Below are positions 1 to 7,510 of a stretch of 49,378 nt of DNA, piece after piece. The notes beneath the pieces are model-generated. The model searched no databases and was not told the DNA's origin. It was given only the letters and a program-made list of their open reading frames with translations. The position numbers and the translations under genes are program-made. How positions within the stretch are numbered: position 1 is the stretch's first letter; the number at the start of each line of letters is the position of its first letter. The stretch is taken from positions 1-49,378 of the forward strand of contig NZ_JAQZAM010000031.1 of assembly GCF_028737215.1 (NCBI RefSeq). Direction: 5' to 3'. The stretch comes from Actinomycetospora chibensis. GTDB taxonomy: Bacteria > Actinomycetota > Actinomycetes > Mycobacteriales > Pseudonocardiaceae.

Positions 1-345
1 CCCGCACGAGCGGCCCGGCAGGGCAGAGCCCGCGCCGCCGAGGGAGAGACCCCGAAGCTGAGCCTGGCTACTTCGACGGAAGTCAAGCTCATGGGAACTC
101 CAGGTACATGGGCGAGCCTTCGGCGCTCGACTCCCTCCGGTGAACTCGCTGGTCTGCACGAACTGAGCGAGGCAGACGGCGCTCGGGAAGACGGGAGGTG
201 TCGGCTGCTGGCAAGCGAGCGCACCCAGCGCTCATACTTCTTGTCTGTGGTTCCAGACGTCACGAGCAGTAACGTGTGACTAACTAGGTGCGAAGTTGGT
301 ACGTGAGCAGAGCCGTGGATGTCGACCCGAGCGGTGAACCGAACC
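1..345 (+). mobile_element. Group II intron-like RNA remnant (domain I region)
   Basis: No credible protein is visible here. The text resembles the structured 5' (domain I) part of bacterial group II introns of the chloroplast-like class. I see a GCTGCTGGCAAGCGAGC block near 205-221, a hairpin GTCTG/CAGAC at 243-247/254-258 with the loop TGGTTC, then GGTGCGAAGTTGGTACGTG and GACCCGAGCGGTGAACCG at about 287-345. I recognise these from memory of such introns and have not aligned them. No reverse transcriptase or domain V/VI is seen downstream, so this would be a truncated or decayed copy whose 5' end may lie before the window. Confidence 0.4.
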
Positions 346-389
346 GTTCCTCTCGTCGTGGTGTTCCAAGGCAAGTGCCTGGAAAGCGG

Positions 390-1637
390 GTGGAGCCCTC
401 GCAGCCGATCTCTTACGTCGCGCTGATAGGAGGGGGAGTCGCCGTAATAGCGGTGACGGTAGTGCTGATGGTCTGGTTGCTCTATATCGCTCGAGAGCCG
501 GTCCCGCCGCCCCAGGCGGGGGCACCAATTGCGCCCAGCGGAGCGGTGCAGATCGACGCGATTCGCACCGCTCTTACTGCCGGTGTTGGCGTGGGCGGAG
601 CCGTAGCTTTGCTGCTTGCCTTCCGTAGGCAGAGGCACTCGGAGGAGACGTCGATCCTGGTTCATCAGGCGACGCTCGCTTCGGAGGCAGACGCGCTCGA
701 GCGGCGAACGACCGAACTCTATACGAGTGCCGCAGAGCAACTTGGGTCGGATAAGGCGCCGGTTCGATTGGCTGGACTCTACGCTCTCGATCGCCTTGGT
801 CAAGATACAGCGAGTCAGCGCCAGGCAGTCGTTGGAGTGTTGTCTGCGTATCTCCGAATGCCCTACGAGCCACTTCGCGATCCCTACTCCAGAAGGCTCG
901 AGGGAACGAGCTTGCTTCTGCCTCAGTGGATAGAGAAGGAGTTGGCGAGTCGGCACCCGCCGGAGGAGGTCGGTACTGCTCAAGCTTCTCCTTCGGCGTC
1001 CGAGGGAAAGGAAGACGAATCTGCGCGATCTGCCAGGGAGGAACTTGAGGTCCGCCGTACTGCGCAGCATCTCTTAGGGTCCCACTTTCGCAAGATCGGC
1101 CATCAGGAGGACTTGAGCAACTATTGGACGGAGGTGGAGAATGTCGATCTCAGGGGCGCTGACCTGGTCGATTTTGAATTGAGGGAATGTCTCGTTCCCA
1201 ATGTTAACTTCGCCGGCGCCAGGTTCTACGGCCACACACGGTTCGAGCAATCCATCTTTACGTCCGCGAGGTTCGAGAACGCCACCTTTGAGGGCTTCGT
1301 GTCGTTCTCTTTCGCGCGCTTCGAGGAGACACCGAGCTTCGCCGCGATAAAGTTTGCGGGTCCTGCAGATTTTGGTGGAGCGTTGTTCGATACTGCAATG
1401 ATGTTCATCCAATCGTATTTTGGCGGCAGCGTCGATTGCTCTTTCACCAAGAGTGTCAAGGAGGCCACATTTATACAGGTTTGGTTCGGAGGTCCCGCCA
1501 GCTTTAAATCCTTCGAAGGCTCCGTGCGATTTTTGCGATGCCGTGCCGCGTATGATTGCAAGCACAATTGGCCCTCCGGTTGGGAATTGAACCAGCCGCA
1601 ACCTGATGGGCAAGCACTCCTTAACCCCATTGACTGA
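390..1637 (+). CDS. Pentapeptide-repeat membrane protein
   Basis: With this GTG start the protein is 415 residues. Two hydrophobic segments (about residues 9-33 and 58-78) are followed by a cytoplasmic stretch with the signature AEQLGSDKAPVRLAGLYAL (about 115-133), which in actinobacteria precedes pentapeptide repeats. The C-terminal third has degenerate A(D/N)LXX-type repeats, such as VDLRGADLVDF, VNFAGARF and ARFENATFEG, which should form a right-handed quadrilateral beta-helix. Its function is unknown; membrane-anchored repeats of this kind are often guessed to be scaffolds. The frame is open back to a GTG at 288, but that stretch looks like intron RNA, so I prefer 390 (375 is also possible). 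The gene is AT-richer than its neighbours, which suggests horizontal transfer. Upstream lies the intron-like remnant; downstream is a broken tRNA. Confidence 0.75.
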   Translation: MEPSQPISYVALIGGGVAVIAVTVVLMVWLLYIAREPVPPPQAGAPIAPSGAVQIDAIRTALTAGVGVGGAVALLLAFRRQRHSEETSILVHQATLASEADALERRTTELYTSAAEQLGSDKAPVRLAGLYALDRLGQDTASQRQAVVGVLSAYLRMPYEPLRDPYSRRLEGTSLLLPQWIEKELASRHPPEEVGTAQASPSASEGKEDESARSAREELEVRRTAQHLLGSHFRKIGHQEDLSNYWTEVENVDLRGADLVDFELRECLVPNVNFAGARFYGHTRFEQSIFTSARFENATFEGFVSFSFARFEETPSFAAIKFAGPADFGGALFDTAMMFIQSYFGGSVDCSFTKSVKEATFIQVWFGGPASFKSFEGSVRFLRCRAAYDCKHNWPSGWELNQPQPDGQALLNPID

Positions 1638-2261
1638 CATAATCTGTGGGCACACTTCTTCGTAGTCGGGGCCACCTCGTGCTCGCGCTCGCGGTGCCTC
1701 AAGAACCACCGCGGCTGGCTCGCGTCCGGGATGTGGGGCGCGGGCTCAGTTTCGAGACGTGGCTCGCGGCCAAGTTGTGGCTGGCTCACCTGTAACTGAG
1801 TCGTGTAGCAACGTCGCCGGTCCCAGTCGGGCGCGTTCCGGTCGAGGCAGAGTGAAACCGCAGGCCGGAGAGCTCTCTAAACTTCTGTAGCACCTCGGCA
1901 GGGGACTACGGATCAAAAGGTAGATGACCGGGCGCGCGGAAGATCGCCAAGCACCTCGGCACACATCCGGCGCGCATGCGCTTCGAGACGGGCTGTCGGG
2001 CGCAGTCACGGGTCGAGACCAGCCGACGGCGCTGACCTGCGGCTTCCAGAGATGTGCTTTCTCAGACGTTCCCTGGATGAGTGAGGAGAGCGCGGCTCGA
2101 CCGTCACTTTCGTGGAGTCCAGTGAGCGACTCGACGACGAACATGCGACGAACACAGCAGGCAGACGAACCGCGACAGCTGCGAGCCAGCACGGCACGAA
2201 ACCGCAGCTCCAGGGCCTCGCCGGGGCACCCCCCGGAACGCCGCAGGCGACCCAGGGGACC
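1638..2261. other. Intergenic stretch without a supported gene
   Basis: Open frames occur on both strands, but they are arginine/serine-rich, have no recognisable domain or ribosome binding site, and overlap one another. I read this as non-coding or decayed DNA belonging to the right arm of the putative integrated element that ends at 2262-2303. Confidence 0.5.
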
Positions 2262-2303
2262 TTCACACCGAAGAGGTCACTGGTTCGATACCAGTATCGC
2301 CCA
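2262..2303 (+). other. 3' half of tRNA-Val(CAC); attachment-site junction
   Basis: The sequence reads as the 3' half of a tRNA: anticodon loop TTCACAC (anticodon CAC), 3' anticodon stem CGAAG, variable loop AGGTC, a perfect T arm ACTGG-TTCGATA-CCAGT, acceptor strand ATCGCCC and discriminator A. The matching 5' half is absent: the bases before the loop (GGGGACC) do not pair with CGAAG, and no GGGCGAT acceptor occurs within 100 bases upstream. A break exactly at the anticodon loop is typical of tyrosine-recombinase integration into a tRNA gene. This is therefore probably the att junction of an element lying to the left. Confidence 0.75.
2275..2301 (+). repeat. 27-bp direct repeat, copy 1 (tRNA T arm and acceptor)
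   Basis: GGTCACTGGTTCGATACCAG followed by TATCGCC is repeated identically at 7511-7537. The repeat is the T arm plus six acceptor bases of the tRNA-Val fragment. Identity stops at both edges. Confidence 0.9.
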
Positions 2304-2309
2304 CGCACC

Positions 2310-2353
2310 AAGGCCCTGGTCACAGGCTCGCACGAGCCGCCGACCAGGGCCTT
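2310..2353 (+). terminator. Hairpin terminator behind the tRNA fragment
   Basis: An 11-bp inverted repeat, AAGGCCCTGGT (2310-2320) and ACCAGGGCCTT (2343-2353), encloses a smaller GGCTCG/CGAGCC hairpin. Its place seven bases after the tRNA discriminator base fits the native terminator of a tRNA gene, so the DNA to the right of the junction is probably original chromosome. Confidence 0.6.
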
Positions 2354-2602
2354 CGTCATGCCCGGCGAAGATCGATGCAGCAGGAATGCAGCAGCCATCA
2401 GCGGCCTCCCTTGTCCTCGTCGTCGTCCGGGCCCGGAAGGCGGTGCGCCCGAGGGGGCCGTCGATCTCGTTGGCCGGTGGACCTGCACGCGCCGACGGCG
2501 CCGGAAGTGACCTGCCGCTTTCGTAGAAGGGCACCGTGCCCGCCCGGACTCCCCCTCCGCCTCGTGAGGTGGTCGGAGCCCGCGCGCCGAGCGAGGGCCG
2601 AG

Positions 2603-2791
2603 ATGTCACTGATGCCTCGGGTTGTCCATCTTGAGGCGTCACGGGAACTCATCTACGTGGAGCTCGCCGGCGCCGGATTCGTCGCCGACCCACACAGTCG
2701 GGTCCTGGGCGAGCTGCACGAGCTCGCTCAGGCGCACCTGGCCGGGCGGCGATGGCACGTTGCCGTGCGCGCCGGACACGACCGCGGCTGA
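2603..2791 (+). CDS. Small hypothetical protein
   Basis: A 62-residue frame opens with MSLMPRVVHLEASRELIYVE and ends GHDRG. A weak purine-rich stretch (GCGAGGG) lies ahead of the ATG, and GC at third positions is high, as in real genes here. I recognise no domain. It ends 60 bases before the universal stress protein gene and may share its transcript. ATG 2612 is an alternative start. The roughly 250 bases before it show no gene. Confidence 0.4.
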   Translation: MSLMPRVVHLEASRELIYVELAGAGFVADPHSRVLGELHELAQAHLAGRRWHVAVRAGHDRG

Positions 2792-2851
2792 GCACGGCGG
2801 TCGTCCGTCGTCGGCCCGATCGTCCGACCCGATAGCTGGAAGGAGCGACTC

Positions 2852-3394
2852 ATGAGTCGCGCGGAGCCTCCCGACGAGGCGCACGACGCCCAGGCGCCCG
2901 GCCCCCAGGTGCGCACCGAGGGGCCCCGCCCGGGCTCGGAGCCGACCGCCCACGTGGTGCTGGGCTACCGGGCCAGCCCGTACGGCGAGGCGGTGCTGCA
3001 CCACGGCGCCGACCTCGCCGTGCGGCTGGGGGCAGCCCTGCACGTGGTGCACGTCGTCGACCTGTCCGACTACCCCATCGACCCCGACTCCCCGGACTGG
3101 GAACAGCAGGCACAGAAGACCCTCGCCGCTGAGCAACACGACGTGGAGTCCGCGCTGGCCGATCTGCCGGGTTCGTGGACCTACCACGCCGCGCACGGCG
3201 ACCCGGTCGCACTGTTACGCCAGGTCGCCGACCACTACGACGCGCTCATGTTCATCGTCGGCAGCCGCGGCGAGAGCGCCGGGGGTGTGATCAGCCGCCT
3301 GCTCGGCACCCGACCCTCGGTATCGCACGGACTGATCGCCCGCACCCACCGGCCCGTGTTGGTGATCCCGCCGCACGCGGCCGACGAGCCCTGA
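2852..3394 (+). CDS. Universal stress protein (UspA family)
   Basis: The 180-residue protein has an excellent ribosome binding site (GGAAGGAG, six bases before the ATG). After a disordered, proline-rich N-terminus of about 30 residues comes one Usp domain: the first strand HVVLGYRASPYGEAVL, then HVVHVVDL, and the C-terminal nucleotide loop FIVGSRGESAGGVISRLLG with VSHGLIARTHRPVLVIP. The loop approximates the family motif G-2X-G-9X-G-S/T, so ATP binding is plausible. Usp proteins act in the cytoplasm under stress, but the specific role cannot be read from sequence. The next gene is a decayed fluoride channel. Confidence 0.85.
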   Translation: MSRAEPPDEAHDAQAPGPQVRTEGPRPGSEPTAHVVLGYRASPYGEAVLHHGADLAVRLGAALHVVHVVDLSDYPIDPDSPDWEQQAQKTLAAEQHDVESALADLPGSWTYHAAHGDPVALLRQVADHYDALMFIVGSRGESAGGVISRLLGTRPSVSHGLIARTHRPVLVIPPHAADEP

Positions 3395-3465
3395 CCGGCT
3401 CCCAGCCAGACCTCAACGGGTCACGACCCTGCTCCGCCCGGCACCCGATCGTCTCGGGAGGTCCC

Positions 3466-3850
3466 TTGCCCGACAACCACGACACCACCCCGATCAACGA
3501 TCGCGCGAACGACGACGACCACTCCGCGTCAGCGGTTACGAGTCGACATGCCGAGGGCGGCCCGCACGCCGGCGACCCGCCCGATGGGGGTGCTCGTCGT
3601 TCTGGTCACCGAGGCCCGGCAGGCGCATCCCGTCCTGCGGCCCTTCCTCGGAGTCGGAGTGCTCGGCGGCTTCACCACGTTCTCCAGCTACGCGGTCGAA
3701 GCACACGAGCTGCTCTGCGGCCATCATGTGGGAGTCGCCGCGCTCTACCTCGTCGCCACCGTCGTCGCGGCGCTCCCCGCGGTGCTCCTCGGGCTCGCCA
3801 CGACCCGTCGGCTCGCGGGCCTGACCGGTCCACGAAGGACTCGATCATGA
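3466..3850 (+). pseudogene. crcB: Fluoride channel FluC/CrcB, internally deleted
   Basis: A TTG start behind GGGAGG (3456-3461) opens an acidic leader (PDNHDTTPINDRANDDD) typical of actinobacterial CrcB N-termini. The frame is then lost, and about 40 bases later a different frame gives the second half of CrcB: GVLVVLVTEARQAHP, FLGVGVLGGFTTFSSYAVEA and a last membrane helix. The first membrane helices with the GGxxGAxxRY and N-x-x-G signatures are missing, roughly 55-60 residues. FluC dimers export fluoride; this copy should be dead. I saw no fluoride riboswitch upstream. Confidence 0.7.
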
Positions 3851-4165
3851 CCACGACCGCAGGCCTCCTCGTGATCCTCGGCGCCGCCGTCGGAGCCCCC
3901 ACCCGCTCCCTGACGGACCGATGGCTCCAGTCCACCCATGGCACCGGCCTCCCCTGGGGCACCTTCACCGTCAACATCGTCGCGTGGTTCGTGCTCGGCT
4001 TGGCCGCCGTCGCCAGGGCGTCGCACGCCGTTGCTGTCCTGATCGGCACCGGGTTCTGCGGGGCTCTCCACCTGGTCAACCCTCGGCTACGAAACCGTCC
4101 GGCTCGCGGAAGACCGCCGCGGCACCCAGGCCGACGAGCACCGAGACGACGATGTTGAAGGCCGC
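3847..4165 (+). pseudogene. crcB: Second FluC/CrcB gene, frameshifted and partly inverted
   Basis: The ATG at 3847 overlaps the end of the previous copy and follows GAAGGA. The first 75 or so residues are a good CrcB: VILGAAVGAPTRSLTDRWLQ, PWGTFTVNIVAWFVLGL and LIGTGFCGAL. After GCTCTC two bases appear to be lost (CTC-CACCTGG instead of CTCACCACCTGG), and the expected TWSTLGYETVRLAEDRRG continues in another frame. The next helix, AAFNIVVSVLVGLG, is then found only on the opposite strand (about 4124-4170), as if a segment of about 48 bp had flipped. Two tandem crcB genes normally form a heterodimer; both are damaged here. Confidence 0.7.
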
Positions 4166-4379
4166 TTGGGTCCAGGCGCCCCAGGACGTTCTCGCACGCC
4201 GGCGCCTCGACGCGGGTGCCCGCCCGACGAGGTTCTGGAGGACACCTCTCTCAGGTGGTCCCGGGGGGCTCGGAGGGACACGATGGTCTCGCCGTGACGA
4301 CGACGTCCCGTCCGCAGCTCCAGCACGACGGCGACGGCTCGGGATCACGCCCCTCGACGTCGCAACGGAGACAGCGCCA

Positions 4380-4727
4380 ATGGCTGACGATGACGGTCAA
4401 GACGATTCTCCTTCCCTGAGGGGGCGGGACGACAGCTGGGAGCCTCCGGAGAAGCACCGGGCGGCAGACCGGTTCGCCGGGCGCAGCCTGCGCAGCGCGC
4501 AGGCGATCACGGATGCCCTGGCGGAGGCCGGTGTCGTCGACGACGGCGTGGTGGTCGTCGACAGGCGCGCTCCGCGCCGTGGGCTCGGCGATCTGGAACG
4601 CCTGCTCGACTCCGCCCTCGAGGAGGTCGAGGAGGACGCCCCGCCCGCACCGGGGGCTACTGGGCCTCACCGCGTGCCGCCGAGCCCCGACGATCCCGAC
4701 GGCGCTGGGCAGACCGGGCCTCGGTGA
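4380..4727 (+). CDS. Hypothetical acidic protein
   Basis: This 115-residue protein starts at an ATG nine bases after CGGAG. It is rich in Asp, Glu and Arg. The middle (SLRSAQAITDALAEAGVVDDGVVVVDRR) could form a short helix-turn-strand unit, followed by a helix LGDLERLLDSALEEVEEDA and a proline-rich tail. Codon usage is normal for the genome. I do not recognise the family. It sits between the decayed crcB pair and the amide cluster. Confidence 0.5.
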   Translation: MADDDGQDDSPSLRGRDDSWEPPEKHRAADRFAGRSLRSAQAITDALAEAGVVDDGVVVVDRRAPRRGLGDLERLLDSALEEVEEDAPPAPGATGPHRVPPSPDDPDGAGQTGPR

Positions 4728-4870
4728 ACCACGCACACCCAGAGCGGAGCGAAAGGGACGCCCACGACGCGCGGGTGGTACGAGCGTGAGGGCTGCCCGT
4801 GCAGGACGGGGTACCAGCAGCGCTCGCAGAGCGGCGGCACACGGTCGCCGCTCCACGGCCGTCGGATCAT
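4667..4870 (-). CDS. Possible small Cys/His-rich protein
   Basis: A 67-residue minus-strand frame begins MIRRPWSGDRVPPLCERCWY and contains CERCW, then VCVVHRGPVC. The C-x2-C and C-x3-H spacings could bind zinc. Its ATG overlaps by four bases the stop of a 19-residue frame that has a good ribosome binding site, which suggests coupled translation. Its last 20 codons run against the end of the plus-strand gene at 4380-4727. I know no family, and this may be a chance frame. Confidence 0.3.
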   Translation of the reverse strand: MIRRPWSGDRVPPLCERCWYPVLHGQPSRSYHPRVVGVPFAPLWVCVVHRGPVCPAPSGSSGLGGTR

Positions 4871-4926
4871 CGCGTCCGTGCCCGCAGGGTCACGGGCGGC
4901 GCCAGCCGCAGTTTCGAGGTCTGCAT
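4867..4926 (-). CDS. Possible 19-residue leader peptide
   Basis: The frame encodes MQTSKLRLAPPVTLRARTR. GAGGAGGG lies ten bases ahead of the ATG, and its TGA overlaps the ATG of the 67-residue frame downstream (ATGA). That arrangement, rather than the peptide itself, is what makes it worth listing. Confidence 0.25.
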   Translation of the reverse strand: MQTSKLRLAPPVTLRARTR

Positions 4927-5178
4927 GGTCGGTACGCCCTCCTCGAGCTCGGGTATTACCCCATCGGTGACGGGCGGAGCGGCCGCGGGCACTCCTGCGA
5001 CGAGTGCACCGTGCCGGTCGCCCAACGGCGGGGAGGCAGCCGCTTGCCGCCGATGACAGGCCACCGCGCGGTGTCCCGACCGTGGCCGAGGCGCAACCCG
5101 GGGCCCTTGCGCGGTTCCCTGCAGGGAGGCGACTCTCAGACGTCCGAGCGCGACGAGAGTCGGACCACGGAGGTCGCG

Positions 5179-5415
5179 ATGGCTACCTACGCCTATCGCT
5201 GCCCCGCCTGTGGTGACTTCGACCTGACACGCCCGATGGGCGAGGCACCGGACCGCGCGGTCTGCACGCGCTGTGGTGCGTCCTCGCCGCGGCGGTGGGA
5301 CGCGCCGTCGCTGGCCGGGATGAACCCGGCACTGCGTTCCGCGTTGGCTCGCGAGGAGGCCAGCCGGGACGCACCCGAGGTGGTCCGACGCTCGCCCGGT
5401 GGCGAGCGCCGCTAG
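5179..5415 (+). CDS. fmdB: FmdB-family zinc ribbon protein
   Basis: The 78-residue protein starts at an ATG behind ACGGAGG. It opens with the FmdB pattern ATYAYRCPACGDFDLTRPMG and then CTRCG, giving a C-x2-C / C-x2-C zinc ribbon in residues 1-40, followed by a charged tail ending in GGERR. FmdB proteins accompany amide-use genes and are thought to regulate amidase expression; their exact mechanism is unsettled. It precedes an amide channel and a formamidase, each with its own ribosome binding site, so the three form a likely operon. Confidence 0.8.
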   Translation: MATYAYRCPACGDFDLTRPMGEAPDRAVCTRCGASSPRRWDAPSLAGMNPALRSALAREEASRDAPEVVRRSPGGERR

Positions 5416-5499
5416 TCGTTTCGCCCCGGCCGAGCGGGACCGCGCCGCCGCACCGGGATCTCGGGAGGTCGACGACGCCCGCCCGAAGGAGGACGTGTC

Positions 5500-6171
5500 G
5501 TGGCATCGGTAGGTCTGTTCTACGTCGGAGCCGTCCTGTTCATCAACGGCGTGATGCTGCTCGGGAGGGTCGAGCCGCGGGCCGGCGCGATCATGAATCT
5601 CTTCGTCGGTGGCCTCCAGGTGGTCACCCCGACGTTCCTGATCTTCACCGCGAACGGGGACCAGGACACCATCCTGCTGGCCTCGGGGCTCTACCTGTTC
5701 GGCTTCACCTACCTCTACGTCGGGATCGGGTTGCTGGCCGGGCTGGACTCCACCGGTGTCGGCTGGTTCTCGTTGTTCGTGGCCATCGCCGCGCTCGGCT
5801 ACTCCTTCATGAACTTCACGCGACTCGAGGACGCCCCGTTCGGCGTCATCTGGCTGTACTGGGCGCTCCTGTGGTCTCTGTTCTTCGTCCTGCTGGGGCT
5901 CAAGCAGGAGTGGCTCACCCGCTACACGGGCTGGGTGGCCCTCATCGAGGGCTGGGTCACGGCCGCGATCCCGGGCTTCCTGCTGTTCTCCGGCTACTGG
6001 TCGACCTCCAGCACCACCGCGATCGTGCTTGCCGTCATCGGCGTGGCGATGGTGCTGATCCTGCTCCCCACCGCACGCCGTGACCGCCGTGAACGCGGGG
6101 GGCACGCCGAGCCGGTGCCCGCCCCCGAGCCGACCGCACCGGCCCCTGAACGCCCGGTCAGCACAAGCTGA
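5500..6171 (+). CDS. amiS: AmiS/UreI family amide or urea channel
   Basis: The 223-residue GTG-started protein lies behind GAAGGAGG. It has six or seven hydrophobic helices beginning ASVGLFYVGAVLFINGVMLL, with the AmiS-type stretches GAIMNLFVGGLQVVTPTFL and GWVALIEGWVTAAIPGFLL. The last 40 residues are a charged proline/alanine tail. AmiS proteins are inner-membrane channels for short aliphatic amides, and the related UreI carries urea. With a formamidase 60 bases downstream, formamide or acetamide is the likely substrate. Confidence 0.88.
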   Translation: MASVGLFYVGAVLFINGVMLLGRVEPRAGAIMNLFVGGLQVVTPTFLIFTANGDQDTILLASGLYLFGFTYLYVGIGLLAGLDSTGVGWFSLFVAIAALGYSFMNFTRLEDAPFGVIWLYWALLWSLFFVLLGLKQEWLTRYTGWVALIEGWVTAAIPGFLLFSGYWSTSSTTAIVLAVIGVAMVLILLPTARRDRRERGGHAEPVPAPEPTAPAPERPVSTS

Positions 6172-6230
6172 GCTGACCGTTCCACCCCACCGGCCGGGTT
6201 GGGAACCGGGCCGCCCGAAGGAGGATCACC

Positions 6231-7484
6231 ATGCCCGAAGTCGTGTTCTCGGTGGACCAGGGCAAGTCCATGCGCGACCAGGCCGTACCCGGCCACAACC
6301 GCTGGCACCCGGACGTCCCGGTCGCGACGATGGTCCGCCCGGGGAGCGACTTCCGAGTCGAGTGCCGCGAGTGGACCGACGCGCAGATCGGCAACAACGA
6401 CTCCGCGAACGACGTCCGTGACGTCGACCTGTCCCGGGCGCACATGCTCTCCGGACCGATCGGCGTGGAGGGCGCGGAGCCGGGCGACCTGCTCGTGGTC
6501 GACATCCTGGACCTCGGCCCGGTGCAGGCACCCCAGGAGTTCGGCGACGCCCCGGGTCAGGGCTGGGGCTACACCGGGATCTTCGCGCGGGAGAACGGCG
6601 GAGGGTTCCTGACCGACTGGTTCCCGGAATCGGCCAAGGCGATCTGGGACTTCCGTGGCCAGGTCGCCACCTCCCGCCACCTCCCCGGTGTGCGATACAC
6701 CGGCATCACCCACCCCGGGCTGTTCGGCACCGCGCCGTCGGCCGATCTGCTGGCCCGATGGAACCGTCGCGAGCAGGCCCTCATCGATCGCGAACCCGAC
6801 CGGGTGCCTCCGCTGGCCCTCCCGCCGCTGACCGACAACAGCCTGGGCGGCACGGCCACCGGTGAGGTCGCCGACCGGATCGCGCGGGAGGGCGCGCGCA
6901 CCGTCCCCGCACGGGAGAACGGCGGGAACCACGACATCAAGAACTTCACACGGGGAAGCCGCGTCTTCTACCCGGTACACGTGAACGACGCCAAGCTCTC
7001 CGGCGGCGACCTCCACTTCAGCCAGGGCGACGGCGAGATCACCTTCTGCGGGGCCATCGAGATGGGCGGCTTCATCGACTTCGGCGTCGACCTGATCAAG
7101 GGCGGGATGGAGACCTACGGGGTGACGACCAACCCGATCTTCATGCCGGGCAACGTCGAGCCGCGCTACTCCGAGTTCCTCACGTTCATCGGCATCTCGG
7201 TGGACCACGAGACCGACACCAACGAGTACCTGAACGCCACGCTGGCGTACAAGAGGGCTTGCCTCAACGCCGTCGAGTACCTCAAGAAGTTCGGTTACTC
7301 GGGAGAGCAGGCCTATCTCCTCCTGGGCTCCGCGCCCATCGAGGGGCGCGTCAGCGGCGTTGTGGACATCCCGAACGCCTGCTGCTCGCTCTACCTGCCG
7401 ACGGCGATCTTCGACTTCGAGGTGCGCCCGTCGTCGGCCGGCCCGGTGTCCGCCGACCGCGGGATGGCGGCGATCACCAGCTGA
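6231..7484 (+). CDS. fmdA: Formamidase / acetamidase
   Basis: The 417-residue protein is the usual length for FmdA and begins at an ATG after GAAGGAGG. Family features include RVECREWTDAQIGNNDSAND near residues 43-62, HMLSGPIGVEGAEPGDLL, RENGGNHDIKNF near 225-236, HFSQGDGEITFCGAIEMGG near 262-280 and a C-terminal YLLLGSAPIEGRVSGVVD. The reaction is formamide + H2O to formate + ammonia, in the cytoplasm. It completes the fmdB-amiS-fmdA nitrogen-scavenging set. The gene ends 27 bases before the second tRNA-derived repeat. Confidence 0.92.
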   Translation: MPEVVFSVDQGKSMRDQAVPGHNRWHPDVPVATMVRPGSDFRVECREWTDAQIGNNDSANDVRDVDLSRAHMLSGPIGVEGAEPGDLLVVDILDLGPVQAPQEFGDAPGQGWGYTGIFARENGGGFLTDWFPESAKAIWDFRGQVATSRHLPGVRYTGITHPGLFGTAPSADLLARWNRREQALIDREPDRVPPLALPPLTDNSLGGTATGEVADRIAREGARTVPARENGGNHDIKNFTRGSRVFYPVHVNDAKLSGGDLHFSQGDGEITFCGAIEMGGFIDFGVDLIKGGMETYGVTTNPIFMPGNVEPRYSEFLTFIGISVDHETDTNEYLNATLAYKRACLNAVEYLKKFGYSGEQAYLLLGSAPIEGRVSGVVDIPNACCSLYLPTAIFDFEVRPSSAGPVSADRGMAAITS

Positions 7485-7510
7485 GCGCGGCGCCGGAGGC
7501 GCATGTCGTC

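Noticed and set aside
1746..2526. Several overlapping frames before and over the tRNA fragment
   Set aside because: They run through the tRNA half and its terminator, have Arg/Ser-rich composition and no ribosome binding sites.
3395..3466. Fluoride riboswitch ahead of crcB
   Set aside because: I could not fit the conserved pseudoknot pattern to the 70 bases before the TTG start.
4867..6105. Minus-strand open frame of 412 codons opposite fmdB and amiS
   Set aside because: It is rich in Asp, Gln, Arg and His with no domain, and lies exactly opposite two well-supported genes; a GC-rich shadow frame. Only its last 20 codons have an independent start worth listing.
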